Of a stretch of 64,000 nucleotides of DNA, positions 9,060-17,480 are shown piece after piece. Made by a program: the position numbers and the translations under genes. Positions within the stretch are counted from its first letter, which is position 1. The number at the start of each line of letters is the position of its first letter. This DNA comes from JBOCEF01 sp047610385 (lineage in GTDB: Bacteria; Pseudomonadota; Alphaproteobacteria; Rhodobacterales; Rhodobacteraceae), in assembly GCA_047610385.1 (NCBI GenBank), contig JBLGAC010000002.1:145512-209511 (forward strand), read 5' to 3'. Under the pieces are notes generated by a model. That model was not told where the DNA came from and searched no databases. It saw only the letters and a program-made list of their open reading frames with translations.

Positions 9060-9539
9060 ATGAAATTCGAAGCCGAAGTCGCGGCATTGCAGCGAACGCC
9101 TATGTTTCAAGGGGTGGATGCATCGCGTCTGCGCCTTCTGGCGTTCATGGGCGAGGACCGCAGTTTCCGCGACGGTGAATTTGTTGTCCGGCAGGGCGAC
9201 ATGTCAAACAACGCGTATCTGATCCTGGAGGGGTGCGCTGAGGTCATCGTCGAATTCAGTGGCAACAGCTCAGTCGTTGCAAAACTGAACGATTCAGAGG
9301 TGTTCGGCGAAATGGCCATGTTGTGCGAGACGCCGCGCACCGCTTCAATCCGCGCGGTGGGCGATCTGCGCACCTTGTGCTTTGAGCGTGAGGGCATGCT
9401 GCGCCTGCTGCGCGAATTCCCCGAAATGGCGATAGAAATGAGCCGCTCGCTCGCCCAACGTCTTGAACGCACGACAACGGAGCTCGCCCGCCTGCGCTCC
9501 CGCTTCGCCGCGGACGAACGGGGCGGTCAGAGCGCCTGA
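9060..9539 (+). CDS. Cyclic-nucleotide-binding domain protein (no DNA-binding domain)
   Basis: A 159-residue single-domain protein of the CRP/PKA-regulatory fold. FVVRQGD and AYLILEGCAEVIV are beta-roll motifs. The phosphate-binding cassette at about 82-98, FGEMAMLCETPRTASIRA, keeps the Glu and Arg that contact cyclic nucleotides. It ends in a charged helix with no helix-turn-helix, so it should signal through protein contacts. GGGAGAG precedes the ATG. It lies 33 bases after the ABC-like gene, and its stop overlaps the next start (ATGA), so the three are translationally linked. Confidence 0.85.
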   Translation: MKFEAEVAALQRTPMFQGVDASRLRLLAFMGEDRSFRDGEFVVRQGDMSNNAYLILEGCAEVIVEFSGNSSVVAKLNDSEVFGEMAMLCETPRTASIRAVGDLRTLCFEREGMLRLLREFPEMAIEMSRSLAQRLERTTTELARLRSRFAADERGGQSA

Positions 9540-10423
9540 TGTCTGATGCCGGCGCAGCCATTCTCACCATCTGGGGGGCGGGCGGGTCGGCGCCCGCCGC
9601 CAGTGGTGCGCGGGCGCGCTATGGCGGGGAAACCGTGTGCTTTGGCTTGATGCATGAAGACAAGCTGGTGGACCATTCCAGTCTGCTGGTCGATCTTGGC
9701 TCAGGCGCGCGGGATGCCGGGCGCGCCATCGCCGCGGGCGCGCGCGCTGCGCAGACCCCACCGCGGGTCGAAGTGCTGCTGAGCCATATGCACCTGGACC
9801 ACGTCGCTGGTGCCCCGTTTTTTGAACCGTTCTATTGCAAGGACGCCCGGGTGAACCTGCATTGCGGATTGTTTGAAACCGCGCAGGCCTTTGGCGACAA
9901 GATGCGCGGTGCCGTCGCGCCGCCGTGGTTTCCGGTCGAACCCCTGTCCTTTGGCGCTGCACATTTCCATGTGTTCAAACCTGACGCCCCCTTCATGGCG
10001 GCAGAGATGAAGGTGACCGCCGCGGCCATGCATCATCCCGGCGGCTGCATGGGGTTTCGCATCGAAGGTGCGGATTGGGCGCTCGCCGTCATTGGGGATC
10101 ATGAGCATGGCTGCCCGGTGGCCGACGCTGCTGTCCGGCGGCTGGCCGATGGGGCGACGGTGATGATCTATGATGCGGCCTATGACGCCAACAGCTACCC
10201 GGCCCATGAAGGGTGGGGCCATTCCACATGGCAAAAGGGCGTGGAACTGGCGCAGGAGGCAGGCGTCGCCATGACCTTCCTGCACCACCATTTGCCTGAC
10301 CGCACTGACGACGCGCTCGACATCATCGACGCGCGGGTGCGTGCGGCGGACCCGACTGTCTGCCTCGCGCGTCAAGGCATGCGCCTGCGCCTGTCGGCCA
10401 ACGGGCCCGAAGTGCTGGGATAG
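9539..10423 (+). CDS. MBL-fold metallo-hydrolase, possibly acting on a cyclic phosphodiester
   Basis: A 294-residue metallo-beta-lactamase-fold protein. The opening WGAGGSAPAAS...RYGGETVCF resembles MBL hydrolases that begin GVRGSxPxxG and RYGGNTxC. The metal site is LLSHMHLDHVAG (HxHxDH, about 82-87), with further ligands likely in AMHHPGG, VIGDHEHG and the terminal FLHHHLPD. Members of this branch include phosphodiesterases and often sit with signalling genes. It overlaps the cNMP-binding gene by one base. Hydrolysis of a cyclic nucleotide would close a sense-and-degrade loop, but the substrate is not shown by the sequence. Confidence 0.8.
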   Translation: MSDAGAAILTIWGAGGSAPAASGARARYGGETVCFGLMHEDKLVDHSSLLVDLGSGARDAGRAIAAGARAAQTPPRVEVLLSHMHLDHVAGAPFFEPFYCKDARVNLHCGLFETAQAFGDKMRGAVAPPWFPVEPLSFGAAHFHVFKPDAPFMAAEMKVTAAAMHHPGGCMGFRIEGADWALAVIGDHEHGCPVADAAVRRLADGATVMIYDAAYDANSYPAHEGWGHSTWQKGVELAQEAGVAMTFLHHHLPDRTDDALDIIDARVRAADPTVCLARQGMRLRLSANGPEVLG

Positions 10424-10455
10424 GCGCGCGCCGCCCTTCGCGGCGCCGGGCGAGC

Positions 10456-10472
10456 GGGGGCGCAAGGCCCCC
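10456..10472. terminator. GGGGGC/GCCCCC hairpin after the MBL gene
   Basis: A 6-bp perfect stem with loop GCAAG, just past the MBL stop codon. Similar hairpins occur in other gaps of this window. Confidence 0.4.
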
Positions 10473-10500
10473 TGAGCCCGCACACCGTGATGGCCAACGA

Positions 10501-10532
10501 AAAAGGGCACGCCGTAACTGGCACGCCCTTTT
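10501..10532. terminator. Bidirectional terminator between convergent genes
   Basis: AAAAGGGC and GCCCTTTT pair as an 8-bp stem, continued inward by a 2-base mismatch and CGCC/GGC pairing around a GTAACT loop. The A-run and T-run at the two feet suit termination in both directions, for the MBL operon (plus) and the transglutaminase gene (minus). Confidence 0.75.
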
Positions 10533-10556
10533 CCAATTCTCGCGCCCTAGCAGGGG

Positions 10557-13500
10557 CTAAAACGGCATCTTGCGCAGATCCAGCGTCGCGGCCCCTTGGG
10601 GGTGTGACCATGCCGATCGCAGGTCAATCTGGCCCGGCGTGTGGGCCATCGGATCAAAGCGCGCCAGCAAGCGGCCCTCCGCCTCCAATGCATTCACTGG
10701 CCGGGTTTCGGGCGCCCGTCCGCCCGGGTGGTAGGTGCGGTAGGTGCACCCCCCCAGACTGCGCCCGGTTTCGCGGTCCACCACGTCAAAGACCAGCGGC
10801 GCGTGGGGCGGGATCGTCGGGTGCAGGCAGCTTGCCGGTTGCCAAGCACGGAACCGCACCCCGGCGAACCATGTCGACCCGCCACCACGCTGCAACGGCA
10901 CCTCCACCCCGTTGACCGCCAGCGCGGTCCCAGTGGGCAGGGGTTTGTCGATGCTGACCTGGATGCGTTCGACTGAGCTGTCGACATAGCGCACGGTGCC
11001 CGACGAAGACCCTTCTTCGCCCAGCACCAGCCACGGTTCCAGCGCGGTGCGCAGTTCTATCTCCACGCCCACGACCGTGGTGCGGCCCGCAAGCGGAAAG
11101 CGGAAATCATGCTGCGCGTTGAACCATGCAGGATCGAAACTGACGCCGAGCGCGGTGGACAATTCGGCCAGCACCTCGCGGAAATCCTGCCAGCAATAAT
11201 GGGGCAGCAGGAATTTGTCGTGCAGATCGCGGCCCCAATGGGTCAGGGGCAGGTTCGAAGGCTCCTCCCAGAACCAGGTCAGCAGCCCGCGGATGATCAG
11301 CGCCTGGGCCGCGGACATGCGCGGATGGGGCGGCATTTCGAACGCGCGGAATTCCACAAGGCCAAGACGCCCCGCAGGCCCGTCCGGGGAATACATCTTG
11401 TCGATGCACAATTCGGCCCGGTGGGTGTTGCCGGTCAGATCCACCAGCAGGTTGCGGAACAATCGGTCCACCAGCCAAGGCGGCGTTTCGGTGCCTCTGG
11501 GCGGCATCTGCGCCAGCGCGATTTCCATTTCCTCAAGCATGTCGGGCCGCGATTCGTCCATGCGCGGGGCCTGCGATGTCGGTCCGATAAAGAGGCCTGA
11601 GAACAGGTAGCTGAGCGACGGGTGGTTCTGCCAATAGCGGATCACCGATGCCAGCATGTCTGGCCGGTTCAGGAACGGGCTGGCATCGGGCGTCGCGCCG
11701 CCTACCACGATGTGGTTGCCGCCCCCTGATCCGGTGGGCTTGCCGTCAAGCTGAAAGCTGGACGCGTCGAGGCCGAGCAGACGCGCTTCCTCATACACCG
11801 TTTCGGTGATCGCGACCTGTTCTTCCCAAGAGTGGGACGGGTGGACGTTGATCTCAATGACGCCGGGATCGGGGGTCACCTTGATCACGTTCAAACGGTG
11901 GTCTGAGGGCGGGGGATACCCCTCAATATGCACCTGCTGCTGCATTTCCTCGGCGGTGTCTTCGACCGCGGCCAGAAGATCGGCGTATTCGGCCGCCGAT
12001 TCCACTGGGGGCAGAAAGATGCACAGCGCACCGTCCCGCGGCTCCACCGTCAGGGCGGTGCGCACTGCGGGCACGGCCAGCGGCGCGTCGGGGGCCGTTT
12101 CGCCCGCGGCTTTGGCCTCAGGCGACTGATCCAGCTGGACCCATCCAAGCGTTCCGGTCGACCCGTAGCCCCAGACATAGCCGAAGGGCGCCGCGTCCTT
12201 GCCGCCTTGTCCCTGCATGCGCTTGGGGGTCGGCATGTTTTGGGTCTGGTCGAACGGATCGCGGGGGTAAATCTCAGGCCGGTCGTCTTCGGGCATCCAT
12301 GACAGGGTGGCAAGCGGCAGGCGGAACCCTGCCGGGCTGTCGCCAGGGGTCAGGAACAGCGGCCCGCGCCGTGTCTTCCATTTCTCAGACTGCCAGCGGA
12401 ATTTGCGCTTGGGCATGGGGTTGGGGCGGTCATCGGCGGCCTGCGCCAGCTGGATCGGCAGCACATAGGCGGACGGTTTGCTCAGGCCCCGGGTGAACAC
12501 GCGGGCGAGGCGGGCGCGTTCTTCAGGCTCATCCAGCTTGCTGTCCAGCGGATCCACGTTCACTGGCAGCTGCGCTTCACGCAATACAAACGCGGCGCTG
12601 TCTTCCCATGCGGGCAGGCCGGCATCTTCGGGCAGGTCCAGATTGGCGCACAGCTTTTGCATGAACGCCTGGGCGATCTTGGGCGAGGGCGGCGCGGCGC
12701 CCTCGCGGCCTACGGGCGCGATCAGGTCTGGAATGGTCCACAGTGGCATGCCATCGCCGCGCCAGTAAAGCGCAAAGGCCCAGCGGGGCAGTTGCTCACC
12801 CGGATACCATTTGCCCTGACCGTAATGCAGCATGCCGTCGGGGGCGAATTTGTCCCGCAGCTTGCGGATCAGCTTGTCGGCAAAGGACCTCTTGGTCGGC
12901 CCCACCGCGTCCGCGGTCCATTCGGGCGCGTCGCGGTCAAAGGCGGACACGAAGGTCGGCTCTCCGCCCATGGTCAGGTTCAGCTTGGATTTTTTCATCC
13001 GCAGATCAACCGCTTTGCCGGCGGCATCAACCGCGCGCCATTGCAGGTCGGTCAACGGCTTGGTGACCCGCGGGGGCTCGCGCAGGCGGGTGACTTCCAT
13101 CTGGAAATCGAACTCCACCTCAGCCTTTTCGGACAGCCCGTCGACGGCAGCGGCGCTGCGCGGCTCAGGCGTTGCGGCCAGGGGGATGTGCCCTTCGCCG
13201 GTCATCAGGCCCGATGTGGGATCAAGGCCAACCCACCCGGCGCCGGGCAGATACACCTCAGTCCAGGCGTGCAGGTCGGTGAAGTCAGCCTCAGGCCCCG
13301 CGCCGCCGCCATCGATGGGCGCCACGTCTGAGGTCAACTGGATCAGATAGCCCGACACAAAACGCGCGGCGTAGCCCAGATGGCGGAACATGTTGACCAG
13401 CAGCCACGCGCTGTCGCGGCACGACCCGGTGCGCTTGGTCAGCGTTTCGTCAGGCGTCTGCACGCCGGGTTCCATGCGCACGGTGTAGCCGACATAATTC

Positions 13501-13958
13501 TGGACATACTGGTTGAAGGCCACGATCCAGTCGATGGTGTTGCCTTCGGGCTTTGGCGACTTCTTCATGAATTTCTTAAGCAACGGCGTCAGTTCATAAA
13601 TGCGCATGTATGGTGCAAGATCAGCACGCACGGCCTTGTTGTATTTGAATGGCACTTTCTGCGCATCATCTTCAAGAAAAAAGTCAAACGGATTGATAGC
13701 ATCCATGCGCGCAATCAAATCAACGGTGATTTCGAAATGATCCACCTTTTCAGGAAACACAATCCGCGCCATCCAGTTGGAAAACGGGTCCTGCTGCCAA
13801 TTGATGAAATGATCAGGCGGCGATATGTTCAGCGAATAGCTTTCAATCGGCGTGCGCGCGTGCGGCGCCGGGCGCAGACGCACGATATGTGGCGACAACT
13901 GGATGTTGCGATCGTACTTGTAGCTCGTGCGGTGCGTCAGCGCGACGGAAATGGCCAT
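10557..13958 (-). CDS. Giant transglutaminase-like / DUF2126 protein of the Anbu locus
   Basis: 1133 residues. The first ~270 hold a bacterial transglutaminase-like N-terminal region (THRTSYKYDRNIQLSPHIVRLRP) and the catalytic core: Cys in KRTGSCRDSAWLLVNMFRHLG, His in DLHAWTEVYLPGAGWVGLDP, then Asp. The remainder is the long DUF2126 region. The ATG at 13958 has AAGGAG about 9 bases upstream; an upstream in-frame start would run into the divergent promoter. It is divergent from the ATP-grasp gene. Families of this kind travel with circularly permuted ATP-grasp, alpha-E and Anbu genes and have been proposed to make or cut a peptide-like product. No signal peptide was seen, so it is probably cytoplasmic. 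Confidence 0.9.
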   Translation of the reverse strand: MAISVALTHRTSYKYDRNIQLSPHIVRLRPAPHARTPIESYSLNISPPDHFINWQQDPFSNWMARIVFPEKVDHFEITVDLIARMDAINPFDFFLEDDAQKVPFKYNKAVRADLAPYMRIYELTPLLKKFMKKSPKPEGNTIDWIVAFNQYVQNYVGYTVRMEPGVQTPDETLTKRTGSCRDSAWLLVNMFRHLGYAARFVSGYLIQLTSDVAPIDGGGAGPEADFTDLHAWTEVYLPGAGWVGLDPTSGLMTGEGHIPLAATPEPRSAAAVDGLSEKAEVEFDFQMEVTRLREPPRVTKPLTDLQWRAVDAAGKAVDLRMKKSKLNLTMGGEPTFVSAFDRDAPEWTADAVGPTKRSFADKLIRKLRDKFAPDGMLHYGQGKWYPGEQLPRWAFALYWRGDGMPLWTIPDLIAPVGREGAAPPSPKIAQAFMQKLCANLDLPEDAGLPAWEDSAAFVLREAQLPVNVDPLDSKLDEPEERARLARVFTRGLSKPSAYVLPIQLAQAADDRPNPMPKRKFRWQSEKWKTRRGPLFLTPGDSPAGFRLPLATLSWMPEDDRPEIYPRDPFDQTQNMPTPKRMQGQGGKDAAPFGYVWGYGSTGTLGWVQLDQSPEAKAAGETAPDAPLAVPAVRTALTVEPRDGALCIFLPPVESAAEYADLLAAVEDTAEEMQQQVHIEGYPPPSDHRLNVIKVTPDPGVIEINVHPSHSWEEQVAITETVYEEARLLGLDASSFQLDGKPTGSGGGNHIVVGGATPDASPFLNRPDMLASVIRYWQNHPSLSYLFSGLFIGPTSQAPRMDESRPDMLEEMEIALAQMPPRGTETPPWLVDRLFRNLLVDLTGNTHRAELCIDKMYSPDGPAGRLGLVEFRAFEMPPHPRMSAAQALIIRGLLTWFWEEPSNLPLTHWGRDLHDKFLLPHYCWQDFREVLAELSTALGVSFDPAWFNAQHDFRFPLAGRTTVVGVEIELRTALEPWLVLGEEGSSSGTVRYVDSSVERIQVSIDKPLPTGTALAVNGVEVPLQRGGGSTWFAGVRFRAWQPASCLHPTIPPHAPLVFDVVDRETGRSLGGCTYRTYHPGGRAPETRPVNALEAEGRLLARFDPMAHTPGQIDLRSAWSHPQGAATLDLRKMPF

Positions 13959-14086
13959 GTGTACGAGCTCCTTGCCCTTGGTCCCCACCACCTGCCCACG
14001 ATATCGCATGGCGCGGAACAAGGCAGCTTGCCGCATCTGCTGAATTGGCTGGCGGATCGGGCGGGCGCCCTGCTAGAATCATCAAC
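13959..14086. promoter_or_regulatory. Divergent promoter region of the Anbu locus
   Basis: 128 bases between two divergent starts. A TAGAAT (14074-14079) lies 7 bases before the ATG at 14087; if it is a -10 box the ATP-grasp transcript would be almost leaderless. No good -35 box is seen at the right distance. Confidence 0.35.
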
Positions 14087-15490
14087 ATGTGGAGCGAAAT
14101 GGGTTCATCAGATGCGCCGCGGCCCGAGTATCGGGAGGTGGCGCGCTGGATCGCGGAACATGGTGCTGACGCTCTCATGGCCCGCCGGGCTGAGGCCGAA
14201 GCGCTGTTTCGCAAGGTAGGCATCACCTTCGCCGTTTACGGCGAGGGCGGGGATCCCGACAGGTTGATCCCCTTTGACATCATACCGAGGGTGTTTTCAG
14301 CCTCGGAATGGGACGTGATTGAGCGCGGCTCAATCCAGCGTGCTCGTGCGCTTAACGCCTTTCTTCTCGACGTCTATAATGACGCCGAATTCGTGAAGGC
14401 TGGCAAGATCCCCGCTGATCTGGTGTTCAAGAACGCGGCCTTCGCCCCGATCATGAAGGGCGTGCGCCCGCCGGGTGACGTGTTCGGCCATATCATCGGC
14501 GTTGATCTGGTGCGCACCGGCCCGGATGAATTGTTCGTGCTTGAGGACAACTGCCGCACCCCGTCAGGGGTCAGCTATGTGCTTGAAAACCGCGAAGTCA
14601 TGGCGCGGCTGTTCCCGGACCTGTTCGCCGACGGGCTGATCCGGCCGGTCGATCAATATGCCGACATGCTGGCCGACGCGATGGCTGAGGTGGCGCCGCC
14701 TTTGTGCGACGGAACCCCCAACATCGCGATCCTGACGCCGGGCCATTTCAACAGCGCCTATTACGAACATTCGTTCCTTGCCGATCAGATGGGCATCCAT
14801 CTGGTTGAGGGGCAGGACCTGTTCGTCGAAAAGGGCCGGGTCTGGATGCGCACCGTCGCGGGGCCTGAGCGGGTGGACGTGATCTACCGCCGGATCGACG
14901 ACGAATATCTTGACCCCAAAGTGTTCAACCCCAAATCCATGCTCGGGGTCGCGGGCATCATGGACGTCTACAAGGCCGGGGGCGTGACCATCGTCAACGC
15001 GCCCGGCGCCGGGGTGGCCGATGACAAGGCAGTGTATCTGCACGTCCCCGACATGGTGGAATTCTATCTGGGCGAAAAGGCGATCCTGCCCAACGTGCCC
15101 ACCTGGAAATGCGGCGATCCGGATGACTGCGCCCATGTGCTGAAGAATCTCGGCGATCTGGTGGTCAAAGAGGTTCACGGATCGGGCGGCTACGGGATGT
15201 TGGTGGGCCCTGCCTCCACCGATCAAGAGATCGCGGCCTATGCTGAGCGGATCAAGGCCCATCCGGCGGGCTTCATCGCCCAGCCGACGCTGCAATTGTC
15301 CACCGCGCCGACGATGACCGACAAAGGCATCGCCGGGCGGCATGTGGACCTGCGCCCCTATGTGATCACGGGCAAGGACACCCGGCTGATCCCCGGCGGG
15401 CTGACGCGCGTTGCGCTGCGCGAAGGGTCACTGGTTGTGAATTCCTCGCAAGGCGGCGGGGTCAAGGACACTTGGGTGCTGAGCCGGTGA
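14087..15490 (+). CDS. Circularly permuted type 2 ATP-grasp protein
   Basis: 467 residues. Family markers include RIIPRV-like PFDIIPRVFSASEWD, VDLVRTGPDELFVLEDN, CRTPSGVSYVLENREVM and VVKEVHGSGGYGMLVGP, the nucleotide-binding part near the C-terminus. ATP-grasp enzymes of this permuted group are predicted amide or peptide ligases. It is first in a plus-strand operon with the alpha-E protein (12 bases apart) and the Anbu protease. The start is uncertain: ATG 14087 has no clear ribosome site, while ATG 14099 has GGAG only 4 bases away. Confidence 0.92.
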   Translation: MWSEMGSSDAPRPEYREVARWIAEHGADALMARRAEAEALFRKVGITFAVYGEGGDPDRLIPFDIIPRVFSASEWDVIERGSIQRARALNAFLLDVYNDAEFVKAGKIPADLVFKNAAFAPIMKGVRPPGDVFGHIIGVDLVRTGPDELFVLEDNCRTPSGVSYVLENREVMARLFPDLFADGLIRPVDQYADMLADAMAEVAPPLCDGTPNIAILTPGHFNSAYYEHSFLADQMGIHLVEGQDLFVEKGRVWMRTVAGPERVDVIYRRIDDEYLDPKVFNPKSMLGVAGIMDVYKAGGVTIVNAPGAGVADDKAVYLHVPDMVEFYLGEKAILPNVPTWKCGDPDDCAHVLKNLGDLVVKEVHGSGGYGMLVGPASTDQEIAAYAERIKAHPAGFIAQPTLQLSTAPTMTDKGIAGRHVDLRPYVITGKDTRLIPGGLTRVALREGSLVVNSSQGGGVKDTWVLSR

Positions 15491-15502
15491 GGGAGAACTG
15501 AC

Positions 15503-16471
15503 ATGGCCATGCTGAGCCGCACCGCCGAGGGTCTGTTCTGGATGTCGCGCTATATTGAGCGTGCCGAGAACATCGCCCGATTGCTGGACGCCGGGCGCCG
15601 GATGAACACGCTGCCCCATGCCGGGGACGGTGCGGCGCAGGAATGGGCGTCGATTATCATCGCCGCCGGCTGCACCGGCACATACACCCGCCCGCTGGGC
15701 CAGGCTGATGAGGCGTCGGTCGCCCACCATCTGATCTTTGACGCGGAGAATCCGTCCTCGATCCGGGCGTGTTTTGAAATGGCGCGCTCCAACGCGCGCG
15801 CCATGCGCATCGCCATCACCGCCGATGTGTGGGATTCCGCGAACGAGGCCTGGTCCTCAATGCGCGCAAGGTCGCCCGAGGCAGTGACCGGGGGTGGGCT
15901 GGCGCCGTTCCTCGACTGGGCCAAGGCGCAGGGGCAGCGGTTTCGCGGCGCGGTGGACGACACCTTGCTGCGCGATTCCGGCTATGGCTTTGTGCGGCTG
16001 GGCCAATACATTGAACGCGCCGACGCCACTGCGCGTCTGCTCGACGTGAAATACCACGTTCTGCTGCCCACAGGGGCAGAGGTGGGCGGCCCGCTGGATC
16101 ATGTGCAATGGGTGCAGATCCTGCGCGCGGCCAATTCTCAGCGCGCGTATCGCCATGTGTACCGCCAGCCGGTGTCGCCTGATCTGGTGGCCGATTTCCT
16201 GATCCTGAACCCGCTGTCGCCGCGATCGCTGCTGCACAGCTATTCGACTGTGGTCCGGCATCTGGATGCGATGGCTGTGCGGGGCGGTGGGCGGCGTGAT
16301 TGCCATGCGATGGCGCGGCGCATGCTGTCGCGGCTGTTCGACGTGGACGTCAATGACATCTTTGCCGAGGGCCTGCACGAATTCCTGACTGAGTTCATCA
16401 AACACAACAACAGCCTCGCCCAGGCCATCGCCGTCGATCACGGGTTCGGACCGCAGGCGACCGCAGCCTGA
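15503..16471 (+). CDS. Alpha-E domain protein
   Basis: 322 residues, almost wholly helical, with the family start MLSRTAEGLFWMSRYIERAENIARLLDAG and a second RLGQYIERADATARLLDVKYH repeat. The biochemical role of alpha-E proteins is unknown; they are found nearly always beside permuted ATP-grasp and transglutaminase genes, as here. GGGAG lies upstream of the ATG. The 12-base gap to the ATP-grasp gene indicates cotranscription. Confidence 0.92.
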   Translation: MAMLSRTAEGLFWMSRYIERAENIARLLDAGRRMNTLPHAGDGAAQEWASIIIAAGCTGTYTRPLGQADEASVAHHLIFDAENPSSIRACFEMARSNARAMRIAITADVWDSANEAWSSMRARSPEAVTGGGLAPFLDWAKAQGQRFRGAVDDTLLRDSGYGFVRLGQYIERADATARLLDVKYHVLLPTGAEVGGPLDHVQWVQILRAANSQRAYRHVYRQPVSPDLVADFLILNPLSPRSLLHSYSTVVRHLDAMAVRGGGRRDCHAMARRMLSRLFDVDVNDIFAEGLHEFLTEFIKHNNSLAQAIAVDHGFGPQATAA

Positions 16472-16576
16472 CCGCGCCGCTGCGGGCGGGCTTTGCGCCG
16501 GGCGCGGGTTCTGATACCCAATTGGCCAAATGCCCTGAGGGTCGGTGCCCTGCACCGTTTGAGTGAAGAAGAACCG

Positions 16577-17431
16577 ATGACCTATTGCGTCGCGCTGAAA
16601 GTGGACGAGGGCCTCGTCTGCCTGTCAGATACCCGCACGAACGCGGGGCTCGACAACATTTCAAAGTATCGCAAGATGCATACGTGGTCGCTTCCGGGCG
16701 AACGTATCATCGTATTGATGACCGCTGGTAATCTTGCGGTCACGCAGGCAGTGGTCAGTTCGATCCAGGAAAGCATCGACCATCCGGTTGAGGGCATTGA
16801 AACCATCTTCACCGCCCCAACAATGTTCCGGGTGGCCGAAGTGGTCGGCACCCAGATGCGCAACGTGTTCAATCAACACTCAGCAATGCTTGGCAGTTCG
16901 GCCGAAAGCACCATCGTGCTGGCCGGGCAGCGGGCTGGCGGGCCGCTTCGGCTGTTCATGATCTACTCAGCCGGAAATTTCATTGAGGCGTCTGAGGAAA
17001 ATCCGTTTTTCCAGATCGGTGAGCATAAATACGGCAAGCCGATTCTTGATCGTGTGGTGCGGCCTGAAACCAAGCTGAACGATGCGGTGACTGCGGCGCT
17101 GCTGTCGATGGATTCGACCCTGCGCTCAAACCTCTCGGTGGGGATGCCGCTCGACCTCGCGGTGATCCGGCGCGACGCCTACACGTTTGAGCCGCTGGTG
17201 CGGATTGAGGAAGACGACGAATCGTTCCGGGAGATTTCCAGCGGCTGGTCCACGGCGCTGCGCGAAGGCTTCGTGAACATCGGCGGCATTGTTCCGGCAG
17301 CGTGGCGTGCCGAGGATGTGGAGCAGACGCTCCTCCCGCTCAGCGCCCCGCCTGAGACGACGCAGCGCCAGGTTCAGGGTGGGACATTGCCGCACTCCAC
17401 CGCGCCGCGGTCGGGCGAAGATCGGTCCTGA
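16577..17431 (+). CDS. Anbu, proteasome-related bacterial protease
   Basis: 284 residues of the Ntn-hydrolase proteasome fold. The protein starts MTYCVALKVDEGLVCLSDTR, so Thr2 would become the N-terminal nucleophile once Met is removed; Asp and Lys of the active site fit SDTR and KYRKMH. It closely follows the Anbu pattern (SDTRTNAGLDNIS, VLMTAGNLAVTQAV, KYGKPILDRVV). Anbu self-assembles into a helical or ring-like particle. It lies about 105 bases after alpha-E. The ATG at 16577 is preferred because it puts Thr at position 2; an open frame 28 codons upstream would bury it. Confidence 0.93.
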   Translation: MTYCVALKVDEGLVCLSDTRTNAGLDNISKYRKMHTWSLPGERIIVLMTAGNLAVTQAVVSSIQESIDHPVEGIETIFTAPTMFRVAEVVGTQMRNVFNQHSAMLGSSAESTIVLAGQRAGGPLRLFMIYSAGNFIEASEENPFFQIGEHKYGKPILDRVVRPETKLNDAVTAALLSMDSTLRSNLSVGMPLDLAVIRRDAYTFEPLVRIEEDDESFREISSGWSTALREGFVNIGGIVPAAWRAEDVEQTLLPLSAPPETTQRQVQGGTLPHSTAPRSGEDRS

Positions 17432-17451
17432 TCCGGGGCGTTGCGGTATGG

Positions 17452-17480
17452 CGTGGTGCGCTGCGTGTCAGCGCACCACG
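17452..17480. terminator. 12-bp perfect hairpin at the Anbu/flgI junction
   Basis: CGTGGTGCGCTG pairs perfectly with CAGCGCACCACG around a CGTGT loop. The right arm covers the last codons and stop of flgI, so it can serve the two convergent transcripts. No T-run follows. Confidence 0.55.

Noticed and set aside
7365..9110. Long minus-strand open frame (581 codons) opposite the ABC-like gene
   Set aside because: It mirrors the high-GC codon pattern of the plus-strand gene, has Arg/His-rich composition, no family motif and no ribosome site.
14564..15343. Minus-strand open frame opposite the ATP-grasp gene
   Set aside because: Shadow of a well-recognised gene; no motif and biased His/Gly/Arg content.
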